In this document: positions 18,568 to 27,160 of the stretch, in pieces
Layout of the letters: each line of letters begins with the position of its first letter
How positions within the stretch are numbered: the stretch's first letter is position 1
NCBI GenBank assembly: GCA_003852775.1
Contig: RDDZ01000106.1
Span: forward strand, 1 to 64,000
Direction: 5' to 3'
Length of the DNA: 64,000 nt
Source: Microbacteriaceae bacterium
Lineage (GTDB): Bacteria > Actinomycetota > Actinomycetes > Actinomycetales > Microbacteriaceae
The notes under the pieces: model-generated
Seen by the model: the letters and a program-made list of their open reading frames with translations, nothing else
Told to the model about the DNA's origin: nothing
The model's database searches: none
Program-made: the position numbers and the translations under genes

Positions 18568-21441
18568 TCAGGCGCCCGCGAGCCGGATCCGGGCTGCCTC
18601 GGTGCGCGAGGAGGCGCCGAGCTTGCGCAGCACCGCCGAGACGTGCACCGAGACGGTCTTCCGGCTGATGTAGAGACGGTCGGCGATCTGGCCGTTCGTG
18701 GGGCCCTCGGCGATGAGGTCGAGCACCTGGCGCTCCCGCGCGGTGAGCTCGTCCGTGCCCGCGTCAGCCCGGCGTGCCGGACCCCGGATCCCCGCCGCGT
18801 CGGCGAGGTCGTCGGCCCAGGCGACGACGAGCCCGGCGCCCATGCCGGAGGCCTGCGACCGGAGCTGTTCGAGCGTGCGGGCGGCTCCTGCGCGGTCGCC
18901 CGAGCGCGTGAGGGCACGCGCCAGACCGAGTCCGATCTGGAGCCGGGTGAGGACGGGCGCCTCCGGGATCCGCGCCGCCTCTGCGGCCGCCTCCCACAGC
19001 GCGACGTCGTCGCCGGAGCCGCTCGGACCGCCGAGCTCGGCACGGGCGAAGTTCTGCCACAGGCGCTGTGTGGGCCACGGGTCCCGAGCGACGATCTCGT
19101 GCAGACGGTCGGCGTGGTCGGTGCCGTGGGCGGGATCCCCGAGCGCCTCGCGGCGGCGGGCGATGATGCGCGCCGCGATGGGAGCGATCGGCAGCACCCA
19201 CGGCGTCGCGGCGAGGCGGTCGCGTGTCACCAGGGCGCCCGCCCACTGCCAGGCCGCATCGAGGTCGCCGAGCGCCAGGTGCAGGTCTCCGATGTCGTGC
19301 GCGAGTCCCGCGGCGACCTGGTCCTCGAAGTCCGCGAGCTCGAGCATGTCGCCCTTCCACCCCTCGAAGAGCGCCCGCGCGCCCTCGGGATCGCCCCGCC
19401 ACATGACGGAGCGGATGCGCGCACGGCGCAGGTAGACGCCGAAGACCGCGGGCGGCTGGGTCGCGAGCGCTTCGGCGATGAGCTCGTCGGCGCGATCCCA
19501 CCGGCCGAGGGCGAAGAGGGGGTCGACGCTGTTGAGGGCGAGGATCGCCCCCGAGGTGCGGGCGACGCCGATCTCGGCGGCGATGCGGGCCCCGTCGAGC
19601 GCGACCGCCATCGCCTCGTCGAACCGCCCGAGCAGGTGCAGGGCGTCCGAGTAGTTCACGTGGTACCGCAGGACGGCGTCCCGATCGCCGCGTGCCGCCT
19701 CGAGCGCCTGAGCGAACCCCGCGATGCCCTCGTCGATGCGTCCGGTGTGCACGAGCGTCGTCGCGCGGATGTTGGTCGCCATCGACCGCGTGCGGGCGGC
19801 GTCCGGGGCGGCGAGGGCGAGGGCCTCCGCCGCGGACGCGAGTGCGCGCTCGTACCGGCCCGAGATCATGTACTTGCTCGCCGCCTCCGCGAGGATCGCG
19901 GCCCGGAGGCCGGGATCGGACTCCGCGGAGACGAGCTCGAGCGCCTCCTCGTAGAGGGCGAGCGCATCGGCCCGGCCCTCGACGTCGATCATCATCCCCT
20001 TGTGCCGCAGCAGCCGGGCGCGCGTGCTCGCATCGTCGGCGGGCACCTGGGCGAGGGCCTGATCGATCGTCGCGAGGGCGCGGTGGGACTCGCCTGCGCT
20101 GCGCCACGAGAGCGCGGTGAGCAGCAGGAGCTCGAGGTGCGTCATCCCCGCGGCTGAGGCGGGCTCCGCCACCCGGTCCCAGAGATCGAGCGCGCGCTCG
20201 CCCAGCTGAGCGGCCGTCGCGTGGGCGAACGACGCCCTGCTGAGGCGCAGGCCCTCCACCGCCGTCCGGAACGCCTCGTCGAGCGCGTGCGCGGCGAGCC
20301 AGTGCGACGAGAGGAGCACCGCGCGTGCGGCGCGCCGCCCCGGATCTCCCGTCCGCGACTCGATCGCCCGCGCGTAGCGGGCGTGGATGCGCACGCTCTC
20401 ACCGGGGAGCAGCTCGCCGGCGACGGCCTCGCGGACGAGCGCATGGCGGAAGTCGTACCCGCGGCCCGCGACCGCGAGCACGCCGCCGTCGATCGCGGTG
20501 CGGAGGGCGTCGTCGAGAGCCTCGGACGAGATCCCGCACACCTCGGCGAGGATGTCGTGGTTGACGCGACCGCCGGCGGCCGCGGCTGCGCGGACGACCG
20601 CCTGCACATCGGTCGGGAGCGCGTCGTACCGGGCGAGCAGGAGCTCGTGGAGGGTGGCGTGCACGGGAGCATCGGCGCCGCACGCCAGGAGCTCCTCGAC
20701 GAAGAACGGGACCCCCTCGCTCCGTTCCACGAGCTCCGCCGCCGTCCGCGGGTCCGGATCGGAACCGAGGATCGTGCGGGCCTGCTGCGCGACCTCGTCG
20801 GGGGAGAGCCGCTCCAGAAGGAGCCGCTGGACGCGCGGCGTGCGCTCCAGCTCCGCGAGGAAAGGCCGCAGCGGATGCCGGCGTCCGACGTCGTCGGAGC
20901 GGTAGCTCACGAGCACCAGCAGCCGGGCGGTGCGGAGCATCCGCGAGAGGAACCTCAGCGTGTCGAGCGTGGCGCGGTCCGCCCAGTGCAGGTCCTCGAC
21001 CACCACGACGACGGTGCGGTTGCCGGCGAGGCGCTCCAGGACGGTCGTCACCACCTCGTCGAGGCGCACGACGCCGAGGCGCTCGTCGCGTTCGGCCGGC
21101 GCGCGCAGCTCCACGAGGGCGCGCAGGAGGGTCACGCCGCCGGCCGCGGCCTCGAACACGGCGTCCTCGCCGAGACGCGCCGTCAGGTCGCGGAGGATGC
21201 CGGCGATCGGCACATACGGGATCCCCACGGAGCCGAACTCGGCGCACTGGCCGCGGGCGAGGGCGACCTCGTCGGAGAGCGTCGACGTGAACTCGTGGAT
21301 CAGGCGCGTCTTGCCGATCCCGGCTTCACCGCCCACGATGACGATGCGCGCATCGCCCGATTCCGCCTGGCGGAGTGCGGCGCGCAGCGCAGCGCTCTCG
21401 GATGCGCGCCCGACCATCGGGCGATCGGCCTGCACCAGCAC
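18568..21441 (-). CDS. Large ATP-binding LuxR-family transcriptional regulator (LAL type)
   Basis: A 957-residue protein. The N-terminal ATPase domain has Walker A GEAGIGKT at 38-45 and a Walker B-like VVVVEDLHWADR. A long helical, TPR-like middle follows. A C-terminal LuxR helix-turn-helix contains ELTARERQVLDLIAEG and RLYISRKTVSVHVSAVLRKL. LAL regulators are ATP-dependent activators of catabolic or secondary-metabolism genes; the inducer is unknown. The GTG start is 44 bases after the small coiled-coil ORF, so the two are probably co-transcribed. Candidate targets are its own unit, the adjacent fad genes or the convergent MFS gene, but nothing in the sequence proves this. Confidence 0.88.
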   Translation of the reverse strand: MLVQADRPMVGRASESAALRAALRQAESGDARIVIVGGEAGIGKTRLIHEFTSTLSDEVALARGQCAEFGSVGIPYVPIAGILRDLTARLGEDAVFEAAAGGVTLLRALVELRAPAERDERLGVVRLDEVVTTVLERLAGNRTVVVVVEDLHWADRATLDTLRFLSRMLRTARLLVLVSYRSDDVGRRHPLRPFLAELERTPRVQRLLLERLSPDEVAQQARTILGSDPDPRTAAELVERSEGVPFFVEELLACGADAPVHATLHELLLARYDALPTDVQAVVRAAAAAGGRVNHDILAEVCGISSEALDDALRTAIDGGVLAVAGRGYDFRHALVREAVAGELLPGESVRIHARYARAIESRTGDPGRRAARAVLLSSHWLAAHALDEAFRTAVEGLRLSRASFAHATAAQLGERALDLWDRVAEPASAAGMTHLELLLLTALSWRSAGESHRALATIDQALAQVPADDASTRARLLRHKGMMIDVEGRADALALYEEALELVSAESDPGLRAAILAEAASKYMISGRYERALASAAEALALAAPDAARTRSMATNIRATTLVHTGRIDEGIAGFAQALEAARGDRDAVLRYHVNYSDALHLLGRFDEAMAVALDGARIAAEIGVARTSGAILALNSVDPLFALGRWDRADELIAEALATQPPAVFGVYLRRARIRSVMWRGDPEGARALFEGWKGDMLELADFEDQVAAGLAHDIGDLHLALGDLDAAWQWAGALVTRDRLAATPWVLPIAPIAARIIARRREALGDPAHGTDHADRLHEIVARDPWPTQRLWQNFARAELGGPSGSGDDVALWEAAAEAARIPEAPVLTRLQIGLGLARALTRSGDRAGAARTLEQLRSQASGMGAGLVVAWADDLADAAGIRGPARRADAGTDELTARERQVLDLIAEGPTNGQIADRLYISRKTVSVHVSAVLRKLGASSRTEAARIRLAGA

Positions 21442-21485
21442 CTCACCATCGTGCCACCTCCCGGGGACGGGGACGGCGACGGTGC

Positions 21486-21704
21486 TCAGTGCGCCTCCGC
21501 CCGGACGGGGCGGTTCGCCCGGCGCAGCCGAAGGAGCAGGAGCAGGCGGCGGAGCGGGCGCCGGGTGCGCGGCGAGCGGGGTGCGGCGCGCTCCGCGTCG
21601 AGGCGGGCGCGCTCGGCGCTGAGGCGGGCGCGCTCGGCGGCGAGCGCGAGCTCGGGCTCGCGATCCTCCGGGATCCAGATGCGGTAGTCAGCGGTAGGTG
21701 CCAT
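21486..21704 (-). CDS. Small hypothetical coiled-coil protein upstream of the LuxR regulator
   Basis: A 72-residue ORF starting MAPTADYRIWIPEDREPE. It continues with a heptad-like repeat (AERARLSAERARLDAERA) and a very basic tail. The repeat comes from a 21-base tandem duplication (21600-21641). I do not recognise a family. A GGAG lies only 3 bases before the ATG, which is close for a ribosome site. Its support is its position between a promoter-like inverted repeat and the regulator gene on the same strand; it could also be non-coding leader sequence. Confidence 0.5.
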   Translation of the reverse strand: MAPTADYRIWIPEDREPELALAAERARLSAERARLDAERAAPRSPRTRRPLRRLLLLLRLRRANRPVRAEAH

Positions 21705-21721
21705 GACTCCAGCGTCGGGAA

Positions 21722-21777
21722 TGAGGTAGGCCGCCCGGATCGGGACGAATCCCTATCTCTCCGGACGGCCTACCTCA
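21722..21777. repeat. Long inverted repeat with an internal UUCG hairpin, upstream of the regulator unit
   Basis: Arms TGAGGTAGGCCGCCCGG (21722-21738) and CCGGACGGCCTACCTCA (21761-21777) match at 16 of 17 pairs. The 22-base centre on the minus strand contains GGGA-TTCG-TCCC, a UUCG tetraloop hairpin. It begins 13 bases after the fad hydratase/dehydrogenase stop. It may be a strong terminator for that operon, an operator for the regulator, or both. Confidence 0.8.
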
Positions 21778-21789
21778 GAAATGCGTGGG

Positions 21790-23946
21790 CTACCTCACCC
21801 CGCGGATGGGCGGGTTGTGGAAGGTGCCGCCGAACGCCTTCTCGCTCGCGCCGACGCGGTCGAGGTACGGCGTCGCGCCGCCCATCTGGAACGGCCAGCC
21901 GGCGCCCATGATCATGCAGAGGTCGATGTCCTCGGCCGCGGCGACCACACCGTCCTCGAGCATGCGGTGGATCTCGTCGGCGAGGCCGACCTCGAGGCGA
22001 TCGCGCAGCTGCTCCGGCGAGAGCGCCACGGCGTCCGCGGGGCGGTGCTTCTTGACGATCTCGAGGGCCTTCTTGTCGTAGCCCTTGATCTTGCCCTTGC
22101 CGTCCTTCTCGAAGATCGCGCCGTACTCGGCGAGCTCGTGGAGGGCGGGGCTGTCGAAGAAGCGGTCCGGGAACGCGTTGTGGTGCGTGTCGAGCACGTG
22201 CGCCCCGACCTTGAGACCCACGAGGTCGAGCAGCACGAACGGATCCATCGGGAGGCCGAACGGGCGCGCGGCCTCGACGACGTCCTCGAACGACGCACCC
22301 TGCTCGACGGCGTGCATCGCCTCGCCGAGCACCTTCGCGAGCACGCGGTTGACCACGAAGCCGGGGGTGTCCTTCGTGATGACGGCCGTCTTCTTGAGCT
22401 TCGCGGCGGTCGCCATCGCGGTCGCGAGGGCGGCATCCGTCGTCTGCGGCGTCTTCACGACCTCGATGAGCGGCATGACCGCGACGGGGTTGAAGAAGTG
22501 GAAGCCGACGACGCGCTCCGGGTGCTCGAGCTTCGCGGCGATCTGCTCGACGGAGAGCGACGAGGTGTTGGTCGCGAGGATCGCCTCCGGCGAGATGTAC
22601 TTCTCCACCTCGGCGAAGACGTCCTGCTTGATGGCCAGCTCCTCGAAGACGGCCTCGATGACCCAGTCGCAGTCGGCGAAGTCGGACTTGTCGGTCGTGC
22701 CCGTCACGAGCGCCTTGAGTCGGTTCGCCTCGTCGTTGTCGATGCGGCCCTTGCCGAGCAGCTCGTCGATCTCGCCGTGGATGTAGGCGAGGCCCTTGTC
22801 GACGCGAGCCTGGTCGAGGTCGGTGATGACGACCGGCACCTGGAGGCGGCGCACGAACAGGAGCGCGAACTGGCTCGCCATGAGACCGGCGCCGATCACG
22901 CCGACCTTGGTGACCTTCTGAGCGAGCTCCTTGTCGGGGGCGCCCGCGGGCTTCTTCGCGCGCTTCTGCACGAGGTTGAAGGCGTAGATCGACGCGCGGA
23001 ACTGGTCGCCCGAGATGAGGTCGGCGAGCGCCTTGTCCTCCGCGAGGAAGCCGGCCTTCTTGTCGGTGTTCTTCGCCGCCTTGAGCAGCTCGAGTGCGAC
23101 GTAGGGGCTCTTCGCGACCTGGCCGATGCGGCTCTTGAGGGTCTTCTCGGCGATGCCGATCGCGACATCCCACTTGGCGAGGCGCTCGAGTTTGCCCGGC
23201 GCGTTCGGGCGCTTGACCTTCGTCGCACCGGTCAGCACACTGTCGGCCCAGCGCAGCGAGTCCTCGAGGAAGTTCGCCGGACCGAACATCGCGTCGGCGA
23301 TCCCGAGCTCGAAGGCCTGCGGTCCCTTGAGCATGCGGTTGTTCTTGAGCGGGTTCGAGATGACGACCTCGAGCGCGTTCTCGATGCCGATGAGGTTCGG
23401 CAGCAGCCACGCGCCGCCCCAGCCGGGGATGATGCCGAGGAAGACCTCGGGCAGCGCGAGGGCCGGCACCGACGAGTCGATCGTGCGGTAGTCGGCGTTG
23501 AGCGCGATCTCGACGCCCCCGCCGAGGGCGAGGCCGTTGATGAACACGAACGACGGGACGCCGAGCTCGCCGAGCTTGCCGAGCGTCTTGTGGCCGAGCT
23601 GCGCCATGAGCAGGCCGGTCTCGTAGTCCTCGATCTCGCCGACGCGCGACAGGTCCGCGCCCGCGGCGAGGATGTACTGCTTGCCGGTGACGGCGACCGC
23701 GTCGATCTCCTTGGCGGCGGCACGCGCCGCGAGCTCGTCGAGACGCTCGCCGAGCTCCGTGAGGGTGGCCGGGCCGAGCGTGTTCGGACGGTTGTAGTCG
23801 CGCCCGTTGTCGAGCGTCAGCAGTGCGATCGTCTTGCCGCTCGGCATGCGGATGTCGCGCACGTAGGAGTGCGTGACGACCTCATCCGGGTCGAGTGCGA
23901 CGAGCTTGGAGAAGTCGGATGCGCTGTAGTCGGGCAGCTTGCTCAT
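21790..23946 (-). CDS. fadB: Fatty-acid oxidation enzyme: enoyl-CoA hydratase / 3-hydroxyacyl-CoA dehydrogenase
   Basis: A 718-residue fusion. Residues ~30-230 are a crotonase fold (AAGADLSRVGE, FINGLALGGGVEIALNADYR, PEVFLGIIPGWGG). An NAD-binding dehydrogenase domain starts with VGVIGAGLMASQFAL at about 348. The dehydrogenase motif GFHFFNPVAVMPLIEVV and a final 3HCDH domain follow. It catalyses hydration and NAD-dependent oxidation in beta-oxidation. It starts 2 bases after the thiolase stop on the minus strand, so the two form an operon. The symbol follows function; the subtype (FadB or FadJ) is not resolved. Confidence 0.9.
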   Translation of the reverse strand: MSKLPDYSASDFSKLVALDPDEVVTHSYVRDIRMPSGKTIALLTLDNGRDYNRPNTLGPATLTELGERLDELAARAAAKEIDAVAVTGKQYILAAGADLSRVGEIEDYETGLLMAQLGHKTLGKLGELGVPSFVFINGLALGGGVEIALNADYRTIDSSVPALALPEVFLGIIPGWGGAWLLPNLIGIENALEVVISNPLKNNRMLKGPQAFELGIADAMFGPANFLEDSLRWADSVLTGATKVKRPNAPGKLERLAKWDVAIGIAEKTLKSRIGQVAKSPYVALELLKAAKNTDKKAGFLAEDKALADLISGDQFRASIYAFNLVQKRAKKPAGAPDKELAQKVTKVGVIGAGLMASQFALLFVRRLQVPVVITDLDQARVDKGLAYIHGEIDELLGKGRIDNDEANRLKALVTGTTDKSDFADCDWVIEAVFEELAIKQDVFAEVEKYISPEAILATNTSSLSVEQIAAKLEHPERVVGFHFFNPVAVMPLIEVVKTPQTTDAALATAMATAAKLKKTAVITKDTPGFVVNRVLAKVLGEAMHAVEQGASFEDVVEAARPFGLPMDPFVLLDLVGLKVGAHVLDTHHNAFPDRFFDSPALHELAEYGAIFEKDGKGKIKGYDKKALEIVKKHRPADAVALSPEQLRDRLEVGLADEIHRMLEDGVVAAAEDIDLCMIMGAGWPFQMGGATPYLDRVGASEKAFGGTFHNPPIRGVR

Positions 23947-23948
23947 CG

Positions 23949-25163
23949 TCACTTCCGTCCCTTTCCGTAGTGGGGGTTCTCCCAGATGACCGTGCCGCCC
24001 TGACCGAGGCCGACGCACATGGCGGTGAGGCCGTAGCGCACCTCCGGGTGCTCCTCGAACTGGCGGGCGAGCTGGATCATGAGGCGGACGCCCGAGGATG
24101 CGAGCGGGTGGCCGATCGCGATCGCGCCGCCCCAGGGGTTGACGCGCGGGTCGTCGTCGTCGATGCCGAAGTGGTCGAGGAACGAGAGCACCTGCACGGC
24201 GAACGCCTCGTTGAGCTCGAAGAGCCCGATGTCGTCGATCGTGAGGCCGGCCTTGCGGAGGGCCTTCTCGGTCGAGGGGATCGGGCCGATGCCCATGACC
24301 TCGGGTGCGACGCCCGCGAAGGCGAACGACACCATGCGCATCTTGACCGGCAGGCCGAGCTCGGCGGCCGCCTCCGCACTCGCGATGAGCGAGACGGTCG
24401 CCCCGTCGGTGAGGGGCGAGGCGTTGCCGGCCGTCACGCGGCCGTGGGGACGGAACGGGGTCTTGAGGCCCGCGAGGCCCTCCATCGTGGTCTCGGGGCG
24501 CATGCCCTCGTCCTGGGTGGCGAGACCCCAGCCCTCGGCGGTCTTGATCGCGACGGGGATGAGGTCGGGCTGGATCTTGCCGGCCGCGTAGGCTGCGGCG
24601 ACCTTCTGCTGGCTGCCGAGGGCGAAGCGGTCGCTGCGCTCCTTCGTGAGCTGCGGGAAGCGGTCGTGCAGGCGCTCGGCCGTGTTGCCCATGTTGAGCG
24701 AGTCGGGCGAGACGAGCTTCTCGGCCAGGAAGCGGGGGTTCGGGTCGGCGTTGAAGCCCATCGGGTGACGACCCATGTGCTCGACTCCGCCCGCGATGCC
24801 GATGTCGTAGGCGCCGAAGGCGATGGCGCCCGCGATCGTCGTGACGGTCGTCATGGCGCCGGCGCACATGCGGTCGAGGGCGTAGCCCGGGACGCTCTGC
24901 GGGAGGCCCGCGAGGATGGCGGCCGTTCGACCGAGCGTGAGGCCCTGGTCGCCCTGCTGGGTCGTGGCCGCGATCGCCACGTCGTCGACGCGCTCCTTCG
25001 GCAGGTTGGGGTTGCGCTCCAGGAGACCGATCATCGCCTTGACGATGAGGTCGTCGGCGCGGGTGTTCCAGTACTGGCCCTTCTCGCCGGCGCGTCCGAA
25101 CGGGGTACGCACCCCGTCGACGAACACGACGTCCGAGCGGTGAGCCGAGGGCGAATGGGCCAC
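23949..25163 (-). CDS. fadA: Acetyl-CoA C-acyltransferase (3-ketoacyl-CoA thiolase)
   Basis: A 404-residue thiolase. The nucleophilic cysteine is Cys100 in DRMCAGAMTT. The C-terminal catalytic motifs are NEAFAVQ, GGAIAIGHPLASSGVR (His) and TAMCVGLGQGGT (second Cys). It cleaves 3-ketoacyl-CoA with CoA in the last step of beta-oxidation, working with the adjacent FadB-like enzyme. The GTG start has a GGAGG site 4 bases upstream. It is the first gene of the fad operon, with a TAGGAT promoter box about 65 bases upstream. Confidence 0.93.
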   Translation of the reverse strand: MAHSPSAHRSDVVFVDGVRTPFGRAGEKGQYWNTRADDLIVKAMIGLLERNPNLPKERVDDVAIAATTQQGDQGLTLGRTAAILAGLPQSVPGYALDRMCAGAMTTVTTIAGAIAFGAYDIGIAGGVEHMGRHPMGFNADPNPRFLAEKLVSPDSLNMGNTAERLHDRFPQLTKERSDRFALGSQQKVAAAYAAGKIQPDLIPVAIKTAEGWGLATQDEGMRPETTMEGLAGLKTPFRPHGRVTAGNASPLTDGATVSLIASAEAAAELGLPVKMRMVSFAFAGVAPEVMGIGPIPSTEKALRKAGLTIDDIGLFELNEAFAVQVLSFLDHFGIDDDDPRVNPWGGAIAIGHPLASSGVRLMIQLARQFEEHPEVRYGLTAMCVGLGQGGTVIWENPHYGKGRK

Positions 25164-25225
25164 GATGCCTCCACGTTTCGAGGGACGGTTGCGGGCGCGC
25201 GAGTGCTCGCCCGGGTGTCGTGTCG

Positions 25226-25231
25226 ATCCTA
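25226..25231 (-). promoter_or_regulatory. Putative -10 box of the fadA-fadB operon
   Basis: On the minus strand TAGGAT reads from 25231 to 25226, in the 111-base gap after the RNase D-like gene. It would give a leader of about 55 bases before the fadA GTG. Confidence 0.4.
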
Positions 25232-25274
25232 TGCAGACCTACAGCGAGACGCCCGAATCGTTCGACGGAAGCTA

Positions 25275-26504
25275 CTACGCCTCCGCGGGTGCGGCATCCG
25301 GCGCTTGGCGCGCCTCGACAAACGCGTCGGCGATGATCCCGGCCAGCTCCTCGAGCTGCCACGGCCGTGCGCCGTGCTCGGCGAGAGCGGAGGCGATGGT
25401 GTCGCGCGTGATCTCGGCCGGCGGCGCCCAGGCGACCCGGCGGAGGGTCTCGGGGGTGAGCATGTTCTCGACCGGGATCGCGAGCTCCTCGGCGCGGGCC
25501 GTGACGGCCGCGCGCGCCTTCTTGAGCCGACGGTCGGCCTCCGGGTTCTTCTCCGCCCACACGCGCGGCGCGGGCACGCCGTCTCCCGTCCCGCGCATGC
25601 TCGGCGGCTCGGGGTCGGCGACGCCCGCCTCGACGGCGGCCCACCAGCGGTCGAGCTCGCGACGGCTCGCGCGGCCCGTGAACTCCTTGAGGCCGGCGAG
25701 CTCGCGCTTGCTCGCGGGCTGCGCCTTCGCGACGGCGACGAGCGAGAGGTCGGGCACGAGCCGCCCAGGCGCGCTGTCGATCTCCTGGGCGTACTGGTCG
25801 CGGGCGGTCCACAGCGCGCGCGCGATCGCGAGCTGGCGGGGCGTGCGCAGGGCGTGCATCCCGGAGAGGCGCCGCCAGGGCTCGTGGCGCACGGGCGTCT
25901 CACGCACGAGGACGGCGGCGAACTCCTGCCGCGCGATCTCCTCCTTGCCGGCAGCGCTCAGCAGCTCGGCGATGCGGTCGCGGAGGTCGGGCAGCAGCTC
26001 GACGTCGAGGGCCGCGTACACGAGCCACCCCTGGGGGAGCGGACGCGTCGACCAGTCGGCGGCCGAGTGCGCCTTCGCGAGGTGGATGCCGAGGAGCTCC
26101 TCGACGACGGTCGCGAGGCCCACACGCGGCAGGCCCGCGAGGCGCGCCCCGAGCTCGGTGTCGAAGATCGTGACGGGATCGAGGCCGACCTCGCGCAGGC
26201 ACGCGAGGTCCTGGCTCGCGGCGTGCAGGATCCACTCCTCGTCGCGCATGACCTCCTGCAGCTCGTCGAAGCGCCCGATGGCGGGCGGGTCGAAGAGGAA
26301 GACGCCCGCGTCGCGGCGGAACACCTGGATGAGGTACGCGCGCTGGGAGTAGCGGAAGCCGGAGGCGCGCTCCGCGTCCACGGCGAAGGGGCCGGTGCCG
26401 CCCGCGAGCACGCGGACGGCGTCGAGGTACTCCTCGCGGCTGTCGATGACGCGGACTTCGGGGTGGTCGGCGTCGGCCGTGGGAAGGGCGGGGGAGTCAA
26501 TCAC
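25275..26504 (-). CDS. RNase D-like 3'-5' exonuclease with HRDC domain
   Basis: A 409-residue protein. The DEDD exonuclease motifs are readable: VDAERASGFRY (Asp43, Glu45), HAASQDLACL, and the third motif VYAALDVELLPDL, preceded by DWSTRPLPQGW. The middle carries an HRDC domain (RRLSGMHALRTPRQLAIARALW). The family trims structured RNA 3' ends. The start is a GTG overlapping the end of the DUF3000 gene by 8 bases on the same strand, which is the common actinobacterial arrangement. A longer frame upstream is antisense-like and was not used. Confidence 0.88.
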   Translation of the reverse strand: MIDSPALPTADADHPEVRVIDSREEYLDAVRVLAGGTGPFAVDAERASGFRYSQRAYLIQVFRRDAGVFLFDPPAIGRFDELQEVMRDEEWILHAASQDLACLREVGLDPVTIFDTELGARLAGLPRVGLATVVEELLGIHLAKAHSAADWSTRPLPQGWLVYAALDVELLPDLRDRIAELLSAAGKEEIARQEFAAVLVRETPVRHEPWRRLSGMHALRTPRQLAIARALWTARDQYAQEIDSAPGRLVPDLSLVAVAKAQPASKRELAGLKEFTGRASRRELDRWWAAVEAGVADPEPPSMRGTGDGVPAPRVWAEKNPEADRRLKKARAAVTARAEELAIPVENMLTPETLRRVAWAPPAEITRDTIASALAEHGARPWQLEELAGIIADAFVEARQAPDAAPAEA

Positions 26505-27093
26505 GTGGGGTCCGTCGGTGGGGGAGCAGGGACACGGCGTCCGACGACGGCGGCAGCCCCGCGAGCATGCAGAGCAGGTCGCACCAGGCCTCGACCTGGT
26601 CGCCGACGTCGGGCGTCTCGGGCGACCACGACGCGCGCAGTTCCAGCTGCGCCGCATCGCCCTGGCCCGCGAGCTCGCCGAAGCCGGTCGAGAGCACCTT
26701 GGTGGCCGTCCCGGAGGGGGCGCTGTAGGCGGCGCCCCGGGCGTCGAGCGCGTCCACGAGCCACGACCACGCTACTTCGGCGATGAAGGGGTCGACGCCG
26801 ATCTCGGTCTCGAGCGGAGCCTGCGCGTAGGCGACGACGCGGAACGCGCCGCCCCACGCATCCGGCTCCTCGGGGTCGTAGAGCAGCACGAAGCGGCCGG
26901 TGCCGAGCACCGAGTCGATACCGTGCACGGTCGGGCGCACATCGGCGGCGAGGGCGAACGAGTGCGGAGCCAGGCCCGAGGGCGACGGGATCTCGACGAC
27001 CTCCATCTCCGGGCGCGGCTCGGCCGCGCGCATCGACGCGACGGCGCGTGCGAACTCCGCGGGGACCTCGGGAGCGGACTCGGGGCTGGTCAC
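26497..27093 (-). CDS. DUF3000 family protein
   Basis: A 198-residue protein with FARAVASMRAAEPRPEMEV, GRFVLLYDPEEPDAWGG and WSWLVDALD, characteristic of DUF3000. The function is unknown; it is usually paired with the RNase D gene, as here. The GTG start is 6 bases after a TAGGCT box on the minus strand, so the transcript is probably leaderless. Confidence 0.87.
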   Translation of the reverse strand: MTSPESAPEVPAEFARAVASMRAAEPRPEMEVVEIPSPSGLAPHSFALAADVRPTVHGIDSVLGTGRFVLLYDPEEPDAWGGAFRVVAYAQAPLETEIGVDPFIAEVAWSWLVDALDARGAAYSAPSGTATKVLSTGFGELAGQGDAAQLELRASWSPETPDVGDQVEAWCDLLCMLAGLPPSSDAVSLLPHRRTPRD

Positions 27094-27099
27094 GAGGGA

Positions 27100-27109
27100 A
27101 GCCTAGGAT
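27100..27109. promoter_or_regulatory. Overlapping back-to-back -10 boxes (DUF3000 and alpha/beta hydrolase)
   Basis: AGCCTAGGAT contains TAGGCT on the minus strand (27105-27100, 6 bases before the DUF3000 GTG) and TAGGAT on the plus strand (27104-27109). The two boxes share two bases, so polymerase can probably use only one direction at a time. Confidence 0.5.
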
Positions 27110-27160
27110 TCTGGGACAGGGCTGCGACGGTGCCACGCCGTCGCCGGAGGGGAGGTCGTC

